From assembly GCA_020845495.1 (NCBI GenBank), contig JADLFM010000038.1, positions 1 to 64,000 of the forward strand: a stretch of 64,000 nucleotides of DNA. Direction: 5' to 3'. A model generated the notes under the pieces. It was not told where the DNA came from and ran no database searches. It saw only the letters and a list, made by a program, of their open reading frames with translations. Source of the stretch: Chloroflexota bacterium. GTDB lineage: Bacteria; Chloroflexota; UBA6077; JACCZL01. A program made the position numbers and the translations under genes. Positions 45,589 to 54,667 of this stretch are shown in pieces; the first letter of the stretch is position 1; every line of letters starts with the position of its first letter.

Positions 45589-47178
45589 ATGCACGTCTTC
45601 CGCACCCTGCGTGACCGCCTCTTTGGCGCCCGGACGCCCTCGCCTCAACCACTGACTGAGTCTCCCGCCGAACCGGTCTCGCCACCGCTCGGTGGCGACG
45701 AGGGATCGACAACGGTGGCTGGGCCGGACGTGGCCCCCCCAGATATCGCGCCCTCGGACGTCTCTTCCCAGGAGGCCGTCAGGCCAGACGACGCTGCCCG
45801 TGAGGACGCCGAGGATGCGCTGACCGCCGAACCGCTGACTGATGAACGACTGACCGAACGGCCGTCGGACGCTAGCGCCGCGGCGAGCCTCGAACCTCCA
45901 CCGCCGGATGCCGCGCCGGAAGAGCAGGACGGTACTGAGGAGGTAGTTGTTGAGGAGGCTGTTACGGAGGGGGCCACCGACTCGACTGGCGCGCCGGCCG
46001 CGTCTGGCGAGACAGCAACTCCGCCGACGCCGCCATCTGTGGAAACAGATGCCGAGGCTCTGCGGGTGGCTACCGATATGTCCCTCATCGATCGGCAGCG
46101 ATGGGCTGAAGAGCGCCTGCTCGAAGATGAGCGGGTCCGCGGCGACCTCACCGACGATGAATTCCAGCCACTCCTTGACTGGGCACTTGAAGCCGTCGAC
46201 CGGCTCGTCAGCGTGTCAGGCGACCCCAACGACCGCGCGGTGTCACTCACTGCTGAACTCGGCACGGTGCGCGACGTGCTCCTTGCCGCCGGCGATGCCG
46301 TCACGGCACAGAACGAAGGCGATCTGGAGCGTCGGAACGCAGCGCTCAACGACCTCGAGCGGCGCGTGGGCGCACTCGTCGCCGCGGTCGAAGATAGGGT
46401 TGGGACACAGGCGGCGCTTCAACGGCTTGGTGCTGAGGTCGGCGATGTCACGAGTGGCGTAACGTTCAGCGAGCAGATCGCCAGTGTGCTGCGAGCGGTG
46501 CCGGTCGCCGAGGAGCCATCAGAGGCCGAGGCGTCAGAGGACCGGCCGGCCGAGGTGAGACTGCTGACGTGTCAGACGCCAGCGACAACATCCGAGCCCG
46601 ACACCGCCGAACTCGAGCCCTCGGCGGGGGTGCTTCCGGAGACTGAGGATGACGAGTCATCGGCCGGCGAGGTGATTGTCGAGAGACTTCCCTCGCCCGA
46701 ACAGACGGTGAATGAGCCGGTGGCGTCCGAGCCGGTGGCGTCCGAGCCGGTGGCGTCCGAGCCGGTGGCGTCCGAGCCGGTGGCGTCCGAGCCGGTGGCG
46801 TCCGAAGAGCCGAGCCGCGAACCCAAGATCGCCGAGCGGGCGGCTCGGCAACCTGCGCCGATCGAGCGGGCCGTGCCGGACGCCTCGCCATCGGCCGTGG
46901 GCGAGGCCGTGGAAGAGCCACGATCGGCTCCGCCAGCGCGTTCAGGCCCGGACGCTTCGACGCCGCCCGAGCAGTCTGCACCGGCTCAAGCGACCCGTCC
47001 AACGTCCGGGCATCCCGCCGAGGATGCAGCATCGGCGGCTGAGCGCCCGGCCGCTGAAGCAGCGCTCAGGTCTCACGAGCCGCCGTCACGTCAAGAGCAC
47101 CTGCCCGCCCAGAAGCCTCCCAAACAGCAGCGCACCGAGCCGAAAGGGAAGCGTTCCAGGCGACGACGTCGCCGGTAG
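45589..47178 (+). CDS. Acidic low-complexity protein with PVASE repeats and basic tail
   Basis: A 529-residue protein of unknown function. An N-terminal basic patch (MHVFRTLRDRLFGARTPSPQ) precedes a long Pro/Glu/Asp-rich disordered region. A predicted helical domain of about 130 residues follows (MSLIDRQRWAEERLLEDERV ... LQRLGAEVG). A second disordered region carries six PVASE repeats, and the last eight residues are KRSRRRRRR-like. The acid-rich body with an Arg tail suggests a protein that binds nucleic acids or membranes, but there is no direct support. The upstream in-frame ATG at 45529 is disfavoured because a -10 box lies in between. Confidence 0.65.
   Translation: MHVFRTLRDRLFGARTPSPQPLTESPAEPVSPPLGGDEGSTTVAGPDVAPPDIAPSDVSSQEAVRPDDAAREDAEDALTAEPLTDERLTERPSDASAAASLEPPPPDAAPEEQDGTEEVVVEEAVTEGATDSTGAPAASGETATPPTPPSVETDAEALRVATDMSLIDRQRWAEERLLEDERVRGDLTDDEFQPLLDWALEAVDRLVSVSGDPNDRAVSLTAELGTVRDVLLAAGDAVTAQNEGDLERRNAALNDLERRVGALVAAVEDRVGTQAALQRLGAEVGDVTSGVTFSEQIASVLRAVPVAEEPSEAEASEDRPAEVRLLTCQTPATTSEPDTAELEPSAGVLPETEDDESSAGEVIVERLPSPEQTVNEPVASEPVASEPVASEPVASEPVASEPVASEEPSREPKIAERAARQPAPIERAVPDASPSAVGEAVEEPRSAPPARSGPDASTPPEQSAPAQATRPTSGHPAEDAASAAERPAAEAALRSHEPPSRQEHLPAQKPPKQQRTEPKGKRSRRRRRR
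46714..46803 (+). repeat. Six perfect 15-base tandem repeats (PVASE-coding)
   Basis: GAGCCGGTGGCGTCC occurs six times without a single difference. The perfect identity implies recent expansion by slippage; it preserves the reading frame. Confidence 0.95.
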
Positions 47179-47391
47179 CGCAAGAGGTGCGCCCGATGGA
47201 TGCGCGCGAGGCGCGTGGCCGTATCGTGCCGGGAGTCGTCGCCCGAGATGGCAGAAATCACGGTGCCCAGGGCACACTGGGCTGAGGCGCGGTGACCTGG
47301 GCACCGTGATGGGCCGGGGTGCGGCGACCCTGGCCGTCGCGACGTGGGATGTGATGGCACGACGTAGGGGTCCGGAACGGAACGAGGTAGC

Positions 47392-48582
47392 ATGAGGCGC
47401 GCAGCGGCGAGGCGTGGCGGCCCTGGACGTCGCTGGCTCTGGACGGCCGCCGCCGTTCTGGTGCTGGCGCTGGTTGTCGTCGGGCTGGCGTTCTTCCTGC
47501 TTCAAGGGCAGCCCTCGCAGCCGGTCGCATCCGATCGGCCGGCTGGCCTGTCACCTTCGCCTGCTGCCGAGTTGCCGTATCAGATCTTCTTCACGAGTCC
47601 GACGTATCCCGACCGACCCGAGAATCGTCATGGCGGCATCGACGAGCGCCTGGTCGCCTTCATCGACGCCTCGACCAGCGCGCTCGACGTGGCAGACTAC
47701 GATTTCGACCTGGAAAATGTCGCGCAGGCGATGGCGCGGGCGAAAGGTCGAGGTGTCGTCGTTCGGATGGTGACGGACAGCGACACCCTCGACAACACGC
47801 GTGACAAGAACGTCCAGCGGGCGTTCCAGGTACTCCGAAATGCCGACGTCCCGATTGTCCCCGATGAGCGGCAGGCGATCATGCACGACAAGTTCGTGGT
47901 GCGAGACAACGAGTACGTCTGGACGGGCTCGTGGAACTTCACGACCGGGGACACCTACCGTCTGAACAACAACGCCGTCTGGTTCCACTCGCCCGACCTC
48001 GCGCGGGTCTACACGCGCGAGTTCGACCAGATGTTCGTCGAGAAGAAGTTCGGCGGAGGGCGGGGAAAGGCGCCGCCGGCCGCGCCGGTTCAGATCGGGC
48101 CGCTGCGGGTCCAGCCGCTGTTCGCGCCCGAGGATAGCGTCGCGCAACACATCATCGAACGACTCGATGGAGCGACCGACTCGATCCACTTCCTGGCGTT
48201 CTCGTTCACCCACGACGGCATCGGTAAGGCGGTGATGGGCCGGGCGCAGGCGGGCGTGAAGGTGGCGGGAGTCTTCGAGCGAACGGGGTCCGAGACGCGC
48301 TTCAGCGAGTACGGCGTGATGAAGCGGGCTGGCCTGGAGGTGTATCAGGACGGCAATCCGTACGCGATGCACCACAAGGTCTTCATCATCGACGGCCGGA
48401 CGACGGTGTTCGGCTCGTTCAATTTCAGCGACAGCGCCGACCGCGACAACGACGAAAACTGCCTGATCGTGGACGATCCGCGCTTTGCGCAGCAATTCGA
48501 GGTGGAGTTCCAGCGGATGCTCGCCGCCGCTCAGAGCGCCGTGAAGTCGAGGGATACCCAGGACCGCCAGGAACCTCGCTGA
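47392..48582 (+). CDS. Phospholipase D-like protein, membrane-anchored
   Basis: A 396-residue protein with one N-terminal membrane helix (17-36) and two HKD motifs: MHDKFVVRD (H165, K167, D172) and MHHKVFIID (H327, K329, D334), each followed by the usual GSxNFT/S segment. The fold matches PLD/Nuc-type phosphodiesterases; substrates can be phospholipids or DNA. The domain would face outward. A ribosome site (GAGG) precedes the ATG. Confidence 0.88.
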   Translation: MRRAAARRGGPGRRWLWTAAAVLVLALVVVGLAFFLLQGQPSQPVASDRPAGLSPSPAAELPYQIFFTSPTYPDRPENRHGGIDERLVAFIDASTSALDVADYDFDLENVAQAMARAKGRGVVVRMVTDSDTLDNTRDKNVQRAFQVLRNADVPIVPDERQAIMHDKFVVRDNEYVWTGSWNFTTGDTYRLNNNAVWFHSPDLARVYTREFDQMFVEKKFGGGRGKAPPAAPVQIGPLRVQPLFAPEDSVAQHIIERLDGATDSIHFLAFSFTHDGIGKAVMGRAQAGVKVAGVFERTGSETRFSEYGVMKRAGLEVYQDGNPYAMHHKVFIIDGRTTVFGSFNFSDSADRDNDENCLIVDDPRFAQQFEVEFQRMLAAAQSAVKSRDTQDRQEPR

Positions 48583-48670
48583 CTATCGTGTCCGAGCTGG
48601 CTTCTTCGCGCACCACTAGCTGTATACGGGTGACGAGTCCGGCACTCCGACAGCAGCCCGGCTGACATCG

Positions 48671-49513
48671 TTATCGGAGATGATCCGGCTGAGGACGCTC
48701 CTGAGGAGTGTGGGTCAGCCAGAGGCGCTCGTGGCCATGCCAACTCGCCGGGCTGTAGCCGAGGACCGGCGGTGCTCCGCCGATGCGCGTCCCGACCGCC
48801 TGTGCCACTGCCTCCGCGAGCGTCGCGTGCAGGCCGGCCGTCCGATCGACGCTCGTCCGTAGCTCGACCGGGCGGCCGTTCGCGCCGGTCACCGTCGCGA
48901 AGATGGTCGACGATTCTGGGGAATCCCCGCCGCTTCGGCAGGCGACGTTCAGGTACGGTCCGTCGACTCGCACGGCCACGGTATCCGCCGTGGGGCCGGG
49001 TTGTGGTTCGCCGCTCGCTATTGCGACACAGCGCCCACTCGCCAATTGCCATTCGTGGCTCGGCGCGGGCGGCGCCGCCGGCACCGTCCGGCCGTCTTGA
49101 AGATCCAGGCTGATCTGGGGCATCAGATGAACGTGCCAGGTCATCGGGCCACGGCTCGGGGGTGGGGAGAGCACCAGCGCGCTCCAGCCGGCCGGCACCC
49201 GCTCGGCAACCGCCTGGACGAGCGCAGCCCTGAGCGTGGCTGCCAGATCGCGCTCGTCGGGCGGCGGCGGTGCTGTCAGTGTCGGGCGGGTACGCTTGCC
49301 ACCCTGCTCGACCGGGCTGGCGGCGACGTCGGGCGGCGGGACCGGGATACCGTCTGGATGGCTCTTCCCCGACGCGTCAGACGAGCCGACGCCGGCGGAC
49401 TCGTGCGTCCTGCCGCGACCAGCCTGAAGGTGAACCGCGCCGAGCGCCAGCACGAGCCCCAGCAGGAGCCCGCCGACGACCAGCGCGAGACTCGTCAGGT
49501 ATCCAGACTCCAC
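48671..49513 (-). CDS. Hypothetical single-pass secreted protein with Pro-rich linker
   Basis: About 280 residues. A single hydrophobic helix near the N-terminus (YLTSLALVVGGLLLGLVLAL) is followed by a Pro/Ser-rich linker and a C-terminal domain with four cysteines. That domain begins DERDLAATLRAALVQAVAER and contains WHVHLMPQISLDLQDGRTV. The start is uncertain: GTG at 49513 has GAGGG about 10 bases upstream, while an open frame continues to 49639. It converges on the PLD-like gene. No family is recognised. Confidence 0.6.
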   Translation of the reverse strand: MESGYLTSLALVVGGLLLGLVLALGAVHLQAGRGRTHESAGVGSSDASGKSHPDGIPVPPPDVAASPVEQGGKRTRPTLTAPPPPDERDLAATLRAALVQAVAERVPAGWSALVLSPPPSRGPMTWHVHLMPQISLDLQDGRTVPAAPPAPSHEWQLASGRCVAIASGEPQPGPTADTVAVRVDGPYLNVACRSGGDSPESSTIFATVTGANGRPVELRTSVDRTAGLHATLAEAVAQAVGTRIGGAPPVLGYSPASWHGHERLWLTHTPQERPQPDHLR

Positions 49514-49715
49514 CGGTGGCGATCCCTCGGCTCGGCGCTGCGCTCGCGGCTGCGGCGGCCTCGCATGGTAGCATAGCGGCGCGTGGGGCCTGCGTCCCGC
49601 GCCTCCCGCCTGCATGGTGCCGATGCCCGATCTTCCCACCTGCCTCGACCGCTACGCGTCTCTGGCTGCGCTCGCCCATCGGCGTGCACTGTCGATGCGG
49701 ACGGCTGGGGGAAGC

Positions 49716-49756
49716 CCCTCACCCCCGCGCGGGAGAGGGGGCTGGGGGGGTGAGGG
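49716..49756. repeat. Intergenic palindromic element (copy 1)
   Basis: CCCTCACCCCC (49716-49726) and its complement GGGGGTGAGGG (49746-49756) flank GCGCGGGAGAGGGGGCT. A related element lies at 55583-55628. They look like members of a dispersed palindromic repeat family. The rest of 49514-49876 holds no gene. Confidence 0.6.
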
Positions 49757-49876
49757 CGCGAGCGTTTTGCTATCGCTGCGCACAGAAGCTTCACGGGTAG
49801 CCGGTTGTCCAACCAGTCGGGTAGCACACACCGGAATAGGGCGATACCCGCGAACCCCAACCCTGGTCCGTCACAC

Positions 49877-51088
49877 GTGACCCAGGCGCCAACGCTCCCC
49901 GAAAAGCGGTCTGCCGCGCGCTCGTCGCGTGTCGGCTGGCGCGGCCGGCTCGGGTTGCTGCTGTTCGGGCTCATCTTGTCGCTCGCCGCCGTCGAGGCTG
50001 TGCTGCGCCTGCTCGGACCGCATCTGCCGGTCATCAACAGCCTGACCAGTATCGCTACGTTCCAGACCTATCACCCGATCTACGGCTTCTTCCACCGTCC
50101 GGGTGCGAGTGGCTGGATCGAGACACCCGAGTACACCTCGTTCGTCAGTATCAACGCACGCGGCCTGCGAGACCACGACATCGACCCGGCGAAGCCGCCC
50201 GGCGGCTTTCGGGTGCTGATGCTCGGCGATTCATTCGTCGAAGGAGCACAGGTACCCCTCGACGCCACGGTCGCGAAGCGCCTCGAAGACAGCCTGCGCG
50301 CATCGCTCCCAGGCTCGGTCGACGTCGTGAACGCCGGGAACGCCGGGTTCGGCACCGGTCAGGAGCTACTGTTCCTCCAGCACGAGGGGGTGGGGTACCG
50401 CCCAGACGTGGTCGTGCTCGTCTACTTCATCGATAACGATCTGCCCGACAACGGCTACGCGGTCGCTCGCGCCCGCGACCTCGACACCTCGCGTCGGCCT
50501 TTCTTCGTCCCGGACGGGCACGGCGGGCTGGAGTTACGGCCCGGCCTTGAGCCACCGCCCGACCGGCTGGCCGGCCTGAAGACGACGCTCCGGCAGTCGT
50601 TCACCTACAATCTGTTCGAGAATTTCCTGCTCTGGAACGAGGCTCGCGCCCAGGAGCAGGCTCAGATCGGCAAGAACCGCCCGACCTATCTCGTCGACCC
50701 GCCGGACGAGTGGGACGAAGCCTGGTGGGTGACGGAGCGCCTGCTCGTCCAGGCGCGCGACACCTCCCAGGAGGCCGGTGCTGACTTCCTGCTGGTGCTG
50801 GCGCCGTCCTACTTCCAGGTCGACGAACGAGCGTGGCGCTGGCTCGTGGAGGCCGATACACGCAATCGCCGCTACGACCAGCAGGCGCCGAATCGCCGGC
50901 TCGCGCAGATTGCGGCGCGCGACGGCCTCCGGATACTCGATCTACTCCCAGCGATCCGCGCGGCCACGGCGGCAGGCGCCCATCTCTACTACCCCGCCGA
51001 CGGCCACTGGACGACCGAGGGCCACGCCCTCGCCGCTCGCGAGATCGAAGGACGGCTAGAAGCAGACAGGCTCACACCGTCGCGCTGA
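49877..51088 (+). CDS. SGNH/GDSL hydrolase-type membrane protein
   Basis: About 403 residues from the GTG at 49877. One membrane helix lies near the N-terminus (LGLLLFGLILSLAAVEAVLR). The SGNH hydrolase blocks are LMLGDSFVEGAQVP (nucleophile Ser), NAGNAGFGTGQE (Gly/Asn block), and YPADGHWTTEGHALAAREI (Asp-x-x-His). The topology places the active site outside, as in acyl-esterases that de-O-acetylate surface polysaccharides (AlgX/ExoO-like). A TTG start at 49805 would add 24 residues. Substrate unknown. Confidence 0.8.
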   Translation: MTQAPTLPEKRSAARSSRVGWRGRLGLLLFGLILSLAAVEAVLRLLGPHLPVINSLTSIATFQTYHPIYGFFHRPGASGWIETPEYTSFVSINARGLRDHDIDPAKPPGGFRVLMLGDSFVEGAQVPLDATVAKRLEDSLRASLPGSVDVVNAGNAGFGTGQELLFLQHEGVGYRPDVVVLVYFIDNDLPDNGYAVARARDLDTSRRPFFVPDGHGGLELRPGLEPPPDRLAGLKTTLRQSFTYNLFENFLLWNEARAQEQAQIGKNRPTYLVDPPDEWDEAWWVTERLLVQARDTSQEAGADFLLVLAPSYFQVDERAWRWLVEADTRNRRYDQQAPNRRLAQIAARDGLRILDLLPAIRAATAAGAHLYYPADGHWTTEGHALAAREIEGRLEADRLTPSR

Positions 51089-51399
51089 CAGGTGGTGACG
51101 TCTCCCCCACCGGTGGTGCCTCACCCACGCTCCAAGACGTGCGCGGAGGGAGGAGTAACCGGACGGAATCAGCGCTGCCGTAGCGGGGCCATGACCCACC
51201 AGCGCGGAGCGTTCGTCCGCGCGGGACGCCTTCCGGCCGCGCACACCTGGAAACTCTAACGCCAGCATGATCGCCAGCCGCCGTTTCCTAACGCCCGCCT
51301 CACGCCCCGGGGGCGAAACTTGGCCCACGTCAGTTAGCTGGCCGGCTCGATCAGAGGACGCGAGGCGCCAGCGGCGAACATCGCGAACGAGGGATCGAG
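51089..51399. other. 311-base upstream region of the ECF sigma gene
   Basis: No gene. The sequence GGAAACTC near 51249 resembles the -35 element of ECF promoters (GGAAC core) and could be a self-regulatory promoter, but no matching -10 is evident. Confidence 0.3.
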
Positions 51400-51987
51400 A
51401 TGGACAACGTGACGGCGCTGGTGGTGCGGGCGCAGGCGGGAGACTCGGCGGCATTCGCGGCGCTCTATGAAGAGTATGCGCCGCTCATCTACCGTTTCCT
51501 GCGACGGCGTGTCGACGGCGCGGATGAGGTTGTCGAGGATCTCACCGAGGACGTCTTCGTCAAGGTCTACGAGAAGTTGGACCGCTACGTCGAGCGCGGA
51601 CTGCCGTTCTCCGCCTGGCTCTACCGTATCGCTCACAACCACCTCGTCGACTATCTCCGTAGCCGCCCGCGCTATGCTGCCTCGTCGCTGGACGACGTCG
51701 CCGAGATTGCCGAGCGCCACACGACGAGTGCGTTCGGGCGAGTGCTGGATCGCCAGGCGCTCGCGCCGGCGATGGCGCGCTTGACTGCCGAGCAGCGCCA
51801 GGCCGTTCAACTGCGCTTCCTGGAGGGCATGTCGGTGGCCGAGGCTGCCGCTGCGATGAGCCGCTCCGAAGAGGCTGTCAAGAAACTCCAGGCCCGCGCA
51901 CTGGCGAACCTCCGCCGCTCGCTGGCCCCGGCCACCCCGGCTGCCCTGCCGCGCCGCTCGATGCGGCAGGAGTGCGCCGTCGCCTGA
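51400..51987 (+). CDS. ECF-type RNA polymerase sigma factor
   Basis: A 195-residue sigma factor. Region 2 is LIYRFLRRRVDGADEVVEDL, then TEDVFVKVYEKLDRYVERG, and FSAWLYRIAHNHLVDYLRSR. Region 4 is LTAEQRQAVQLRFLEGMSVA with EAAAAMSRSEEAVKKLQARA. GAGGG lies upstream of the ATG. No anti-sigma gene follows; a strong terminator does. It may be controlled by its own transcription or by a distant partner. Confidence 0.9.
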   Translation: MDNVTALVVRAQAGDSAAFAALYEEYAPLIYRFLRRRVDGADEVVEDLTEDVFVKVYEKLDRYVERGLPFSAWLYRIAHNHLVDYLRSRPRYAASSLDDVAEIAERHTTSAFGRVLDRQALAPAMARLTAEQRQAVQLRFLEGMSVAEAAAAMSRSEEAVKKLQARALANLRRSLAPATPAALPRRSMRQECAVA

Positions 51988-52069
51988 TGACGCGGACACC
52001 AGGTGCGAGCTCGAGTTCGCCGACACCGAGAACGAGAGCGCCGAGCAGTCTGGTTCACTCGGCAATCGA

Positions 52070-52105
52070 GGGGCGCCCGACCGATCCCTCACGGTCGGGC
52101 GCCCC
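52070..52105 (+). terminator. Strong terminator after the ECF sigma gene
   Basis: A perfect 14-base stem (GGGGCGCCCGACCG at 52070-52083, complement at 52092-52105) with an 8-base loop, followed by TTCGTCGTG. It is 82 bases after the sigma stop. Confidence 0.75.
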
Positions 52106-52160
52106 TTCGTCGTGTGCTGTGGCGGGGCCGGACCTGCTGGCATGCGCCGGGCGCCGCGTC

Positions 52161-52230
52161 AGGTCAGCGTCCCCAGGTCAGCGTCCCCAGGTCAGCGTCC
52201 CCAGGTCAGCGTCCCCAGGTCAGTGCCCCC
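52161..52230. repeat. Five 14-base tandem repeats upstream of the response regulator
   Basis: AGGTCAGCGTCCCC is repeated four times exactly (52161-52216), with a fifth degenerate copy (52217-52230). The array lies about 185 bases upstream of the response regulator start. A 14-base period is close to 1.3 helical turns, unlike a simple cooperative operator; slippage is as likely. Confidence 0.7.
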
Positions 52231-52413
52231 AGGTGCGATGGAGCGTCGTGACGGAGACCAGACGTTCGGGTACAGCGGCACGCCGTCTCTGCTCGGGGCA
52301 CCTGCTCGGCCGTGGTAGACTCACGCTCGAGCGTGGCGTCGGAGCCCCCCCCCACCTTTCCCCCGCCCGCTCTCATCTCTCCGACGGTTCCCGGATTCGG
52401 GGTGCATTCATTC

Positions 52414-53118
52414 ATGGACGCGCCGCTCGTACTCGTGGTCGACGACGAGCCCCATATCTGCCTGCTCGTCCGAGAGACACTGCGGGGAGCCGGAATGGTC
52501 GTTCAGTCGGCCTCTGACGGACGCCAGGCTCTGCGCGCGCTCGAGGATGCCGATCCTGCCCTCATTCTGCTCGACATCGGCCTCCCCGACATCGATGGTT
52601 TTAGCCTCTGCTCGCGGATTCGGGAACGCTCGCACGCGCCGATCATCATGCTGACGGCCCGTCACCATGATGAAGACGTCGTCCGGGGCTTCAAATCCGG
52701 CGCCGATGACTACGTCACCAAGCCATTCAGCCCGCGCCAACTGGCTGCTCGCGCGGAAGCGTTGTTGCGGCGGAGTCGGGGTGCGCAGACTCCCATCGGC
52801 CGCTACCGCGACGAGCGGCTGGATCTGGATGTCGCGGCACGCCGGGCGATGTTGAACGGCGTGTCGAGTCGGCTCACGCCGTCCGAGGCCAAGCTGCTCG
52901 ATCTGCTGCTGGCCCATCCTCGCCGGGTGTTTTCGCCGCAGGAGTTGTTGCGCCATCTGCGCGGGCCGGGCTATGAGGACGCGCACGGTGCGCTCCGACA
53001 GGTGATCCTCGGGCTGCGACGGAAGATCGAGCCGGACCCTTCGGCGCCGAACTACGTTATCACCGCGCCGGGCGGGGGCTACGCCTTCGAGCCGGGCGAG
53101 GAACTTTCACCTGTCTAA
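52414..53118 (+). CDS. OmpR/PhoB-family response regulator, orphan
   Basis: A 234-residue two-domain regulator. The receiver domain has D10/D11 (VVDDEP), phospho-acceptor D54 (LILLDIGLPD), and a switch Lys in DDYVTKPFSPRQL. A winged-helix DNA-binding domain follows (SRLTPSEAKLLDLLLAHPRR, then PNYVITAPGGGYAF). No sensor kinase gene adjoins it. The ATG at 52414 is chosen because the upstream open frame to 52312 is Pro-rich and lacks family similarity. Confidence 0.92.
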   Translation: MDAPLVLVVDDEPHICLLVRETLRGAGMVVQSASDGRQALRALEDADPALILLDIGLPDIDGFSLCSRIRERSHAPIIMLTARHHDEDVVRGFKSGADDYVTKPFSPRQLAARAEALLRRSRGAQTPIGRYRDERLDLDVAARRAMLNGVSSRLTPSEAKLLDLLLAHPRRVFSPQELLRHLRGPGYEDAHGALRQVILGLRRKIEPDPSAPNYVITAPGGGYAFEPGEELSPV

Positions 53119-53288
53119 ACCCAGGCCGCGGTGGAATCTCCCTGGTCGTAGCCAGGACGCATGCGGACGTCACCCTGGTACCGGTTGGGTGGGTCCGTCC
53201 AACGCCTCGCATCTGGTCGTCAGGCGCGAGCCATTCGCTCTCGATCCCCCGAGGGCACCGCGCCACGCTGCGTCAACGGGTGCAGGCG

Positions 53289-54584
53289 TTACTCCCCGGT
53301 GACGCACTCACCAGCCTTGAACACTCCGACGACGTCCCGCAGGTTGCGGACGTCGTCGAGCGGGTTCGCTTCGACGACCAGGATATCGGCCTCCTTGCCC
53401 GGCTCCAAGGTACCCACGGCGTCGAGCACGCCACAGGCTTCGGCGGCCACGCGCGTGGCCGCCTGGAGTGCTTGCATCGTCGTCATCCCGCCCTTCACCC
53501 CGACCTCCAGCCCTTGCCAGAGCTTGCCGAACTCGATGTCGAACGGGCCGGCGTCCGAGCTAATCACCAGCCGAGGGAGCATCCCCAACGCGAGGAAGCG
53601 TCGAACGTGATCGTAGCGCTCCTCCATCCTGGCCTCACCGCGCTCCAAAGCCGTGCGCTCCATCGGACTGAGTGCGGCGTTGCCCTCCTGCTCCTTGCGA
53701 TCGCGCAGCGTGCAGTAGGCAACGTACCCGCTGCCTGGCAGGGTCAGGCTGGCGAACGTACCCGAGTCGGCCAGACGCCTGGCCACCTCGGCGTTCCAGG
53801 ATGGGTGATGGTCCGGTCCGTCGTGGACGTGCTGGATGAGCGCACCCGGCTCGTTGAACTCGGCGTGCTCGATGCAGTCCAAACCCGCCTCGACGGCGTT
53901 GGCGACGGCCTGAGTGGCGCGACAGTGGGCCGTGGTGAGCCGCCCGTAGTGGTGGGCGGTGTGGACGGCGCCCCGTAGCTCGTCGGCGGTGTACGAGGGC
54001 AGGCCGGGGTTCGTGCCGGCCGTGCCGCCGCCACTCGCCATGATCTTGATATGATCCGCGCCCTCCTGCACTAGCAAACGAATCTGGCGACGGATCTCTT
54101 CGACGCCGTCCGCGACGCCATGGCACCAGTGGAAGTGGCCGCCGCTGGTGGTCACCGGCCGGCCGCTGATCAGCATGCGGGGACCGACCAGCAGCCCTCG
54201 GTTCATCGCCTCACGAACGGCGAACATGATGCTATCGCGGGCGCCGTTGTCGCGGAGCGTGGTGACGCCCGAGCGCAGCATCACCTGAGCGTTGTAGACG
54301 GCGGTGACAGCCATGAACTCGTTCGAGTTGGGAATCTCCTCCTCGTAATGGAGGCCCGCACCGAGTAGCGACAGGTGGCAGTGGGCGTCGATGAGGCCGG
54401 GCAGGACGGTCTCGACGGGGAACTCGTAGACGGTCGCGCCCTGGCGCAGTTCCTCACGCCACGGCTCGACGCTGTGAATCTTTGTGCCCTCGACGACGAG
54501 CGCCATGTTCATTCGCGGCGCTGCGCCCGTCCCATCGATCAGGCGTCCCGCCCGAATGACCGTGCGCCCCGTCCCGTTCGTCAT
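53289..54584 (-). CDS. Metal-dependent amidohydrolase family protein
   Basis: A 431-residue protein of the amidohydrolase superfamily, in the prolidase/imidazolonepropionase-like group. The HxH metal motif is LIDAHCHLSLL (H68, H70). The Lys bridge region is HIKIMASGGGTAG, and a third His group is in GLDCIEHAEF. The Asp for strand 8 is in LVISSDAGPFD. It hydrolyses a cyclic amide or peptide bond; the substrate is unknown. It is the last of four same-strand genes (acyl-CoA synthetase, panE-like, beta-lactamase-like, this one). Confidence 0.88.
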   Translation of the reverse strand: MTNGTGRTVIRAGRLIDGTGAAPRMNMALVVEGTKIHSVEPWREELRQGATVYEFPVETVLPGLIDAHCHLSLLGAGLHYEEEIPNSNEFMAVTAVYNAQVMLRSGVTTLRDNGARDSIMFAVREAMNRGLLVGPRMLISGRPVTTSGGHFHWCHGVADGVEEIRRQIRLLVQEGADHIKIMASGGGTAGTNPGLPSYTADELRGAVHTAHHYGRLTTAHCRATQAVANAVEAGLDCIEHAEFNEPGALIQHVHDGPDHHPSWNAEVARRLADSGTFASLTLPGSGYVAYCTLRDRKEQEGNAALSPMERTALERGEARMEERYDHVRRFLALGMLPRLVISSDAGPFDIEFGKLWQGLEVGVKGGMTTMQALQAATRVAAEACGVLDAVGTLEPGKEADILVVEANPLDDVRNLRDVVGVFKAGECVTGE

Positions 54585-54667
54585 GACCGTCCTCCGTACC
54601 GTCCTCGCCGTTGCTCCCTCGTTCCCGTCGGTGGCTAATGGTTCCCGCGCTGAGGCTCGTGACGTCG

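Noticed and set aside
46714..52230. Possible CRISPR arrays at the tandem repeats 46714-46803 and 52161-52230
   Set aside because: Repeats are contiguous with no spacers, and no cas genes are present.
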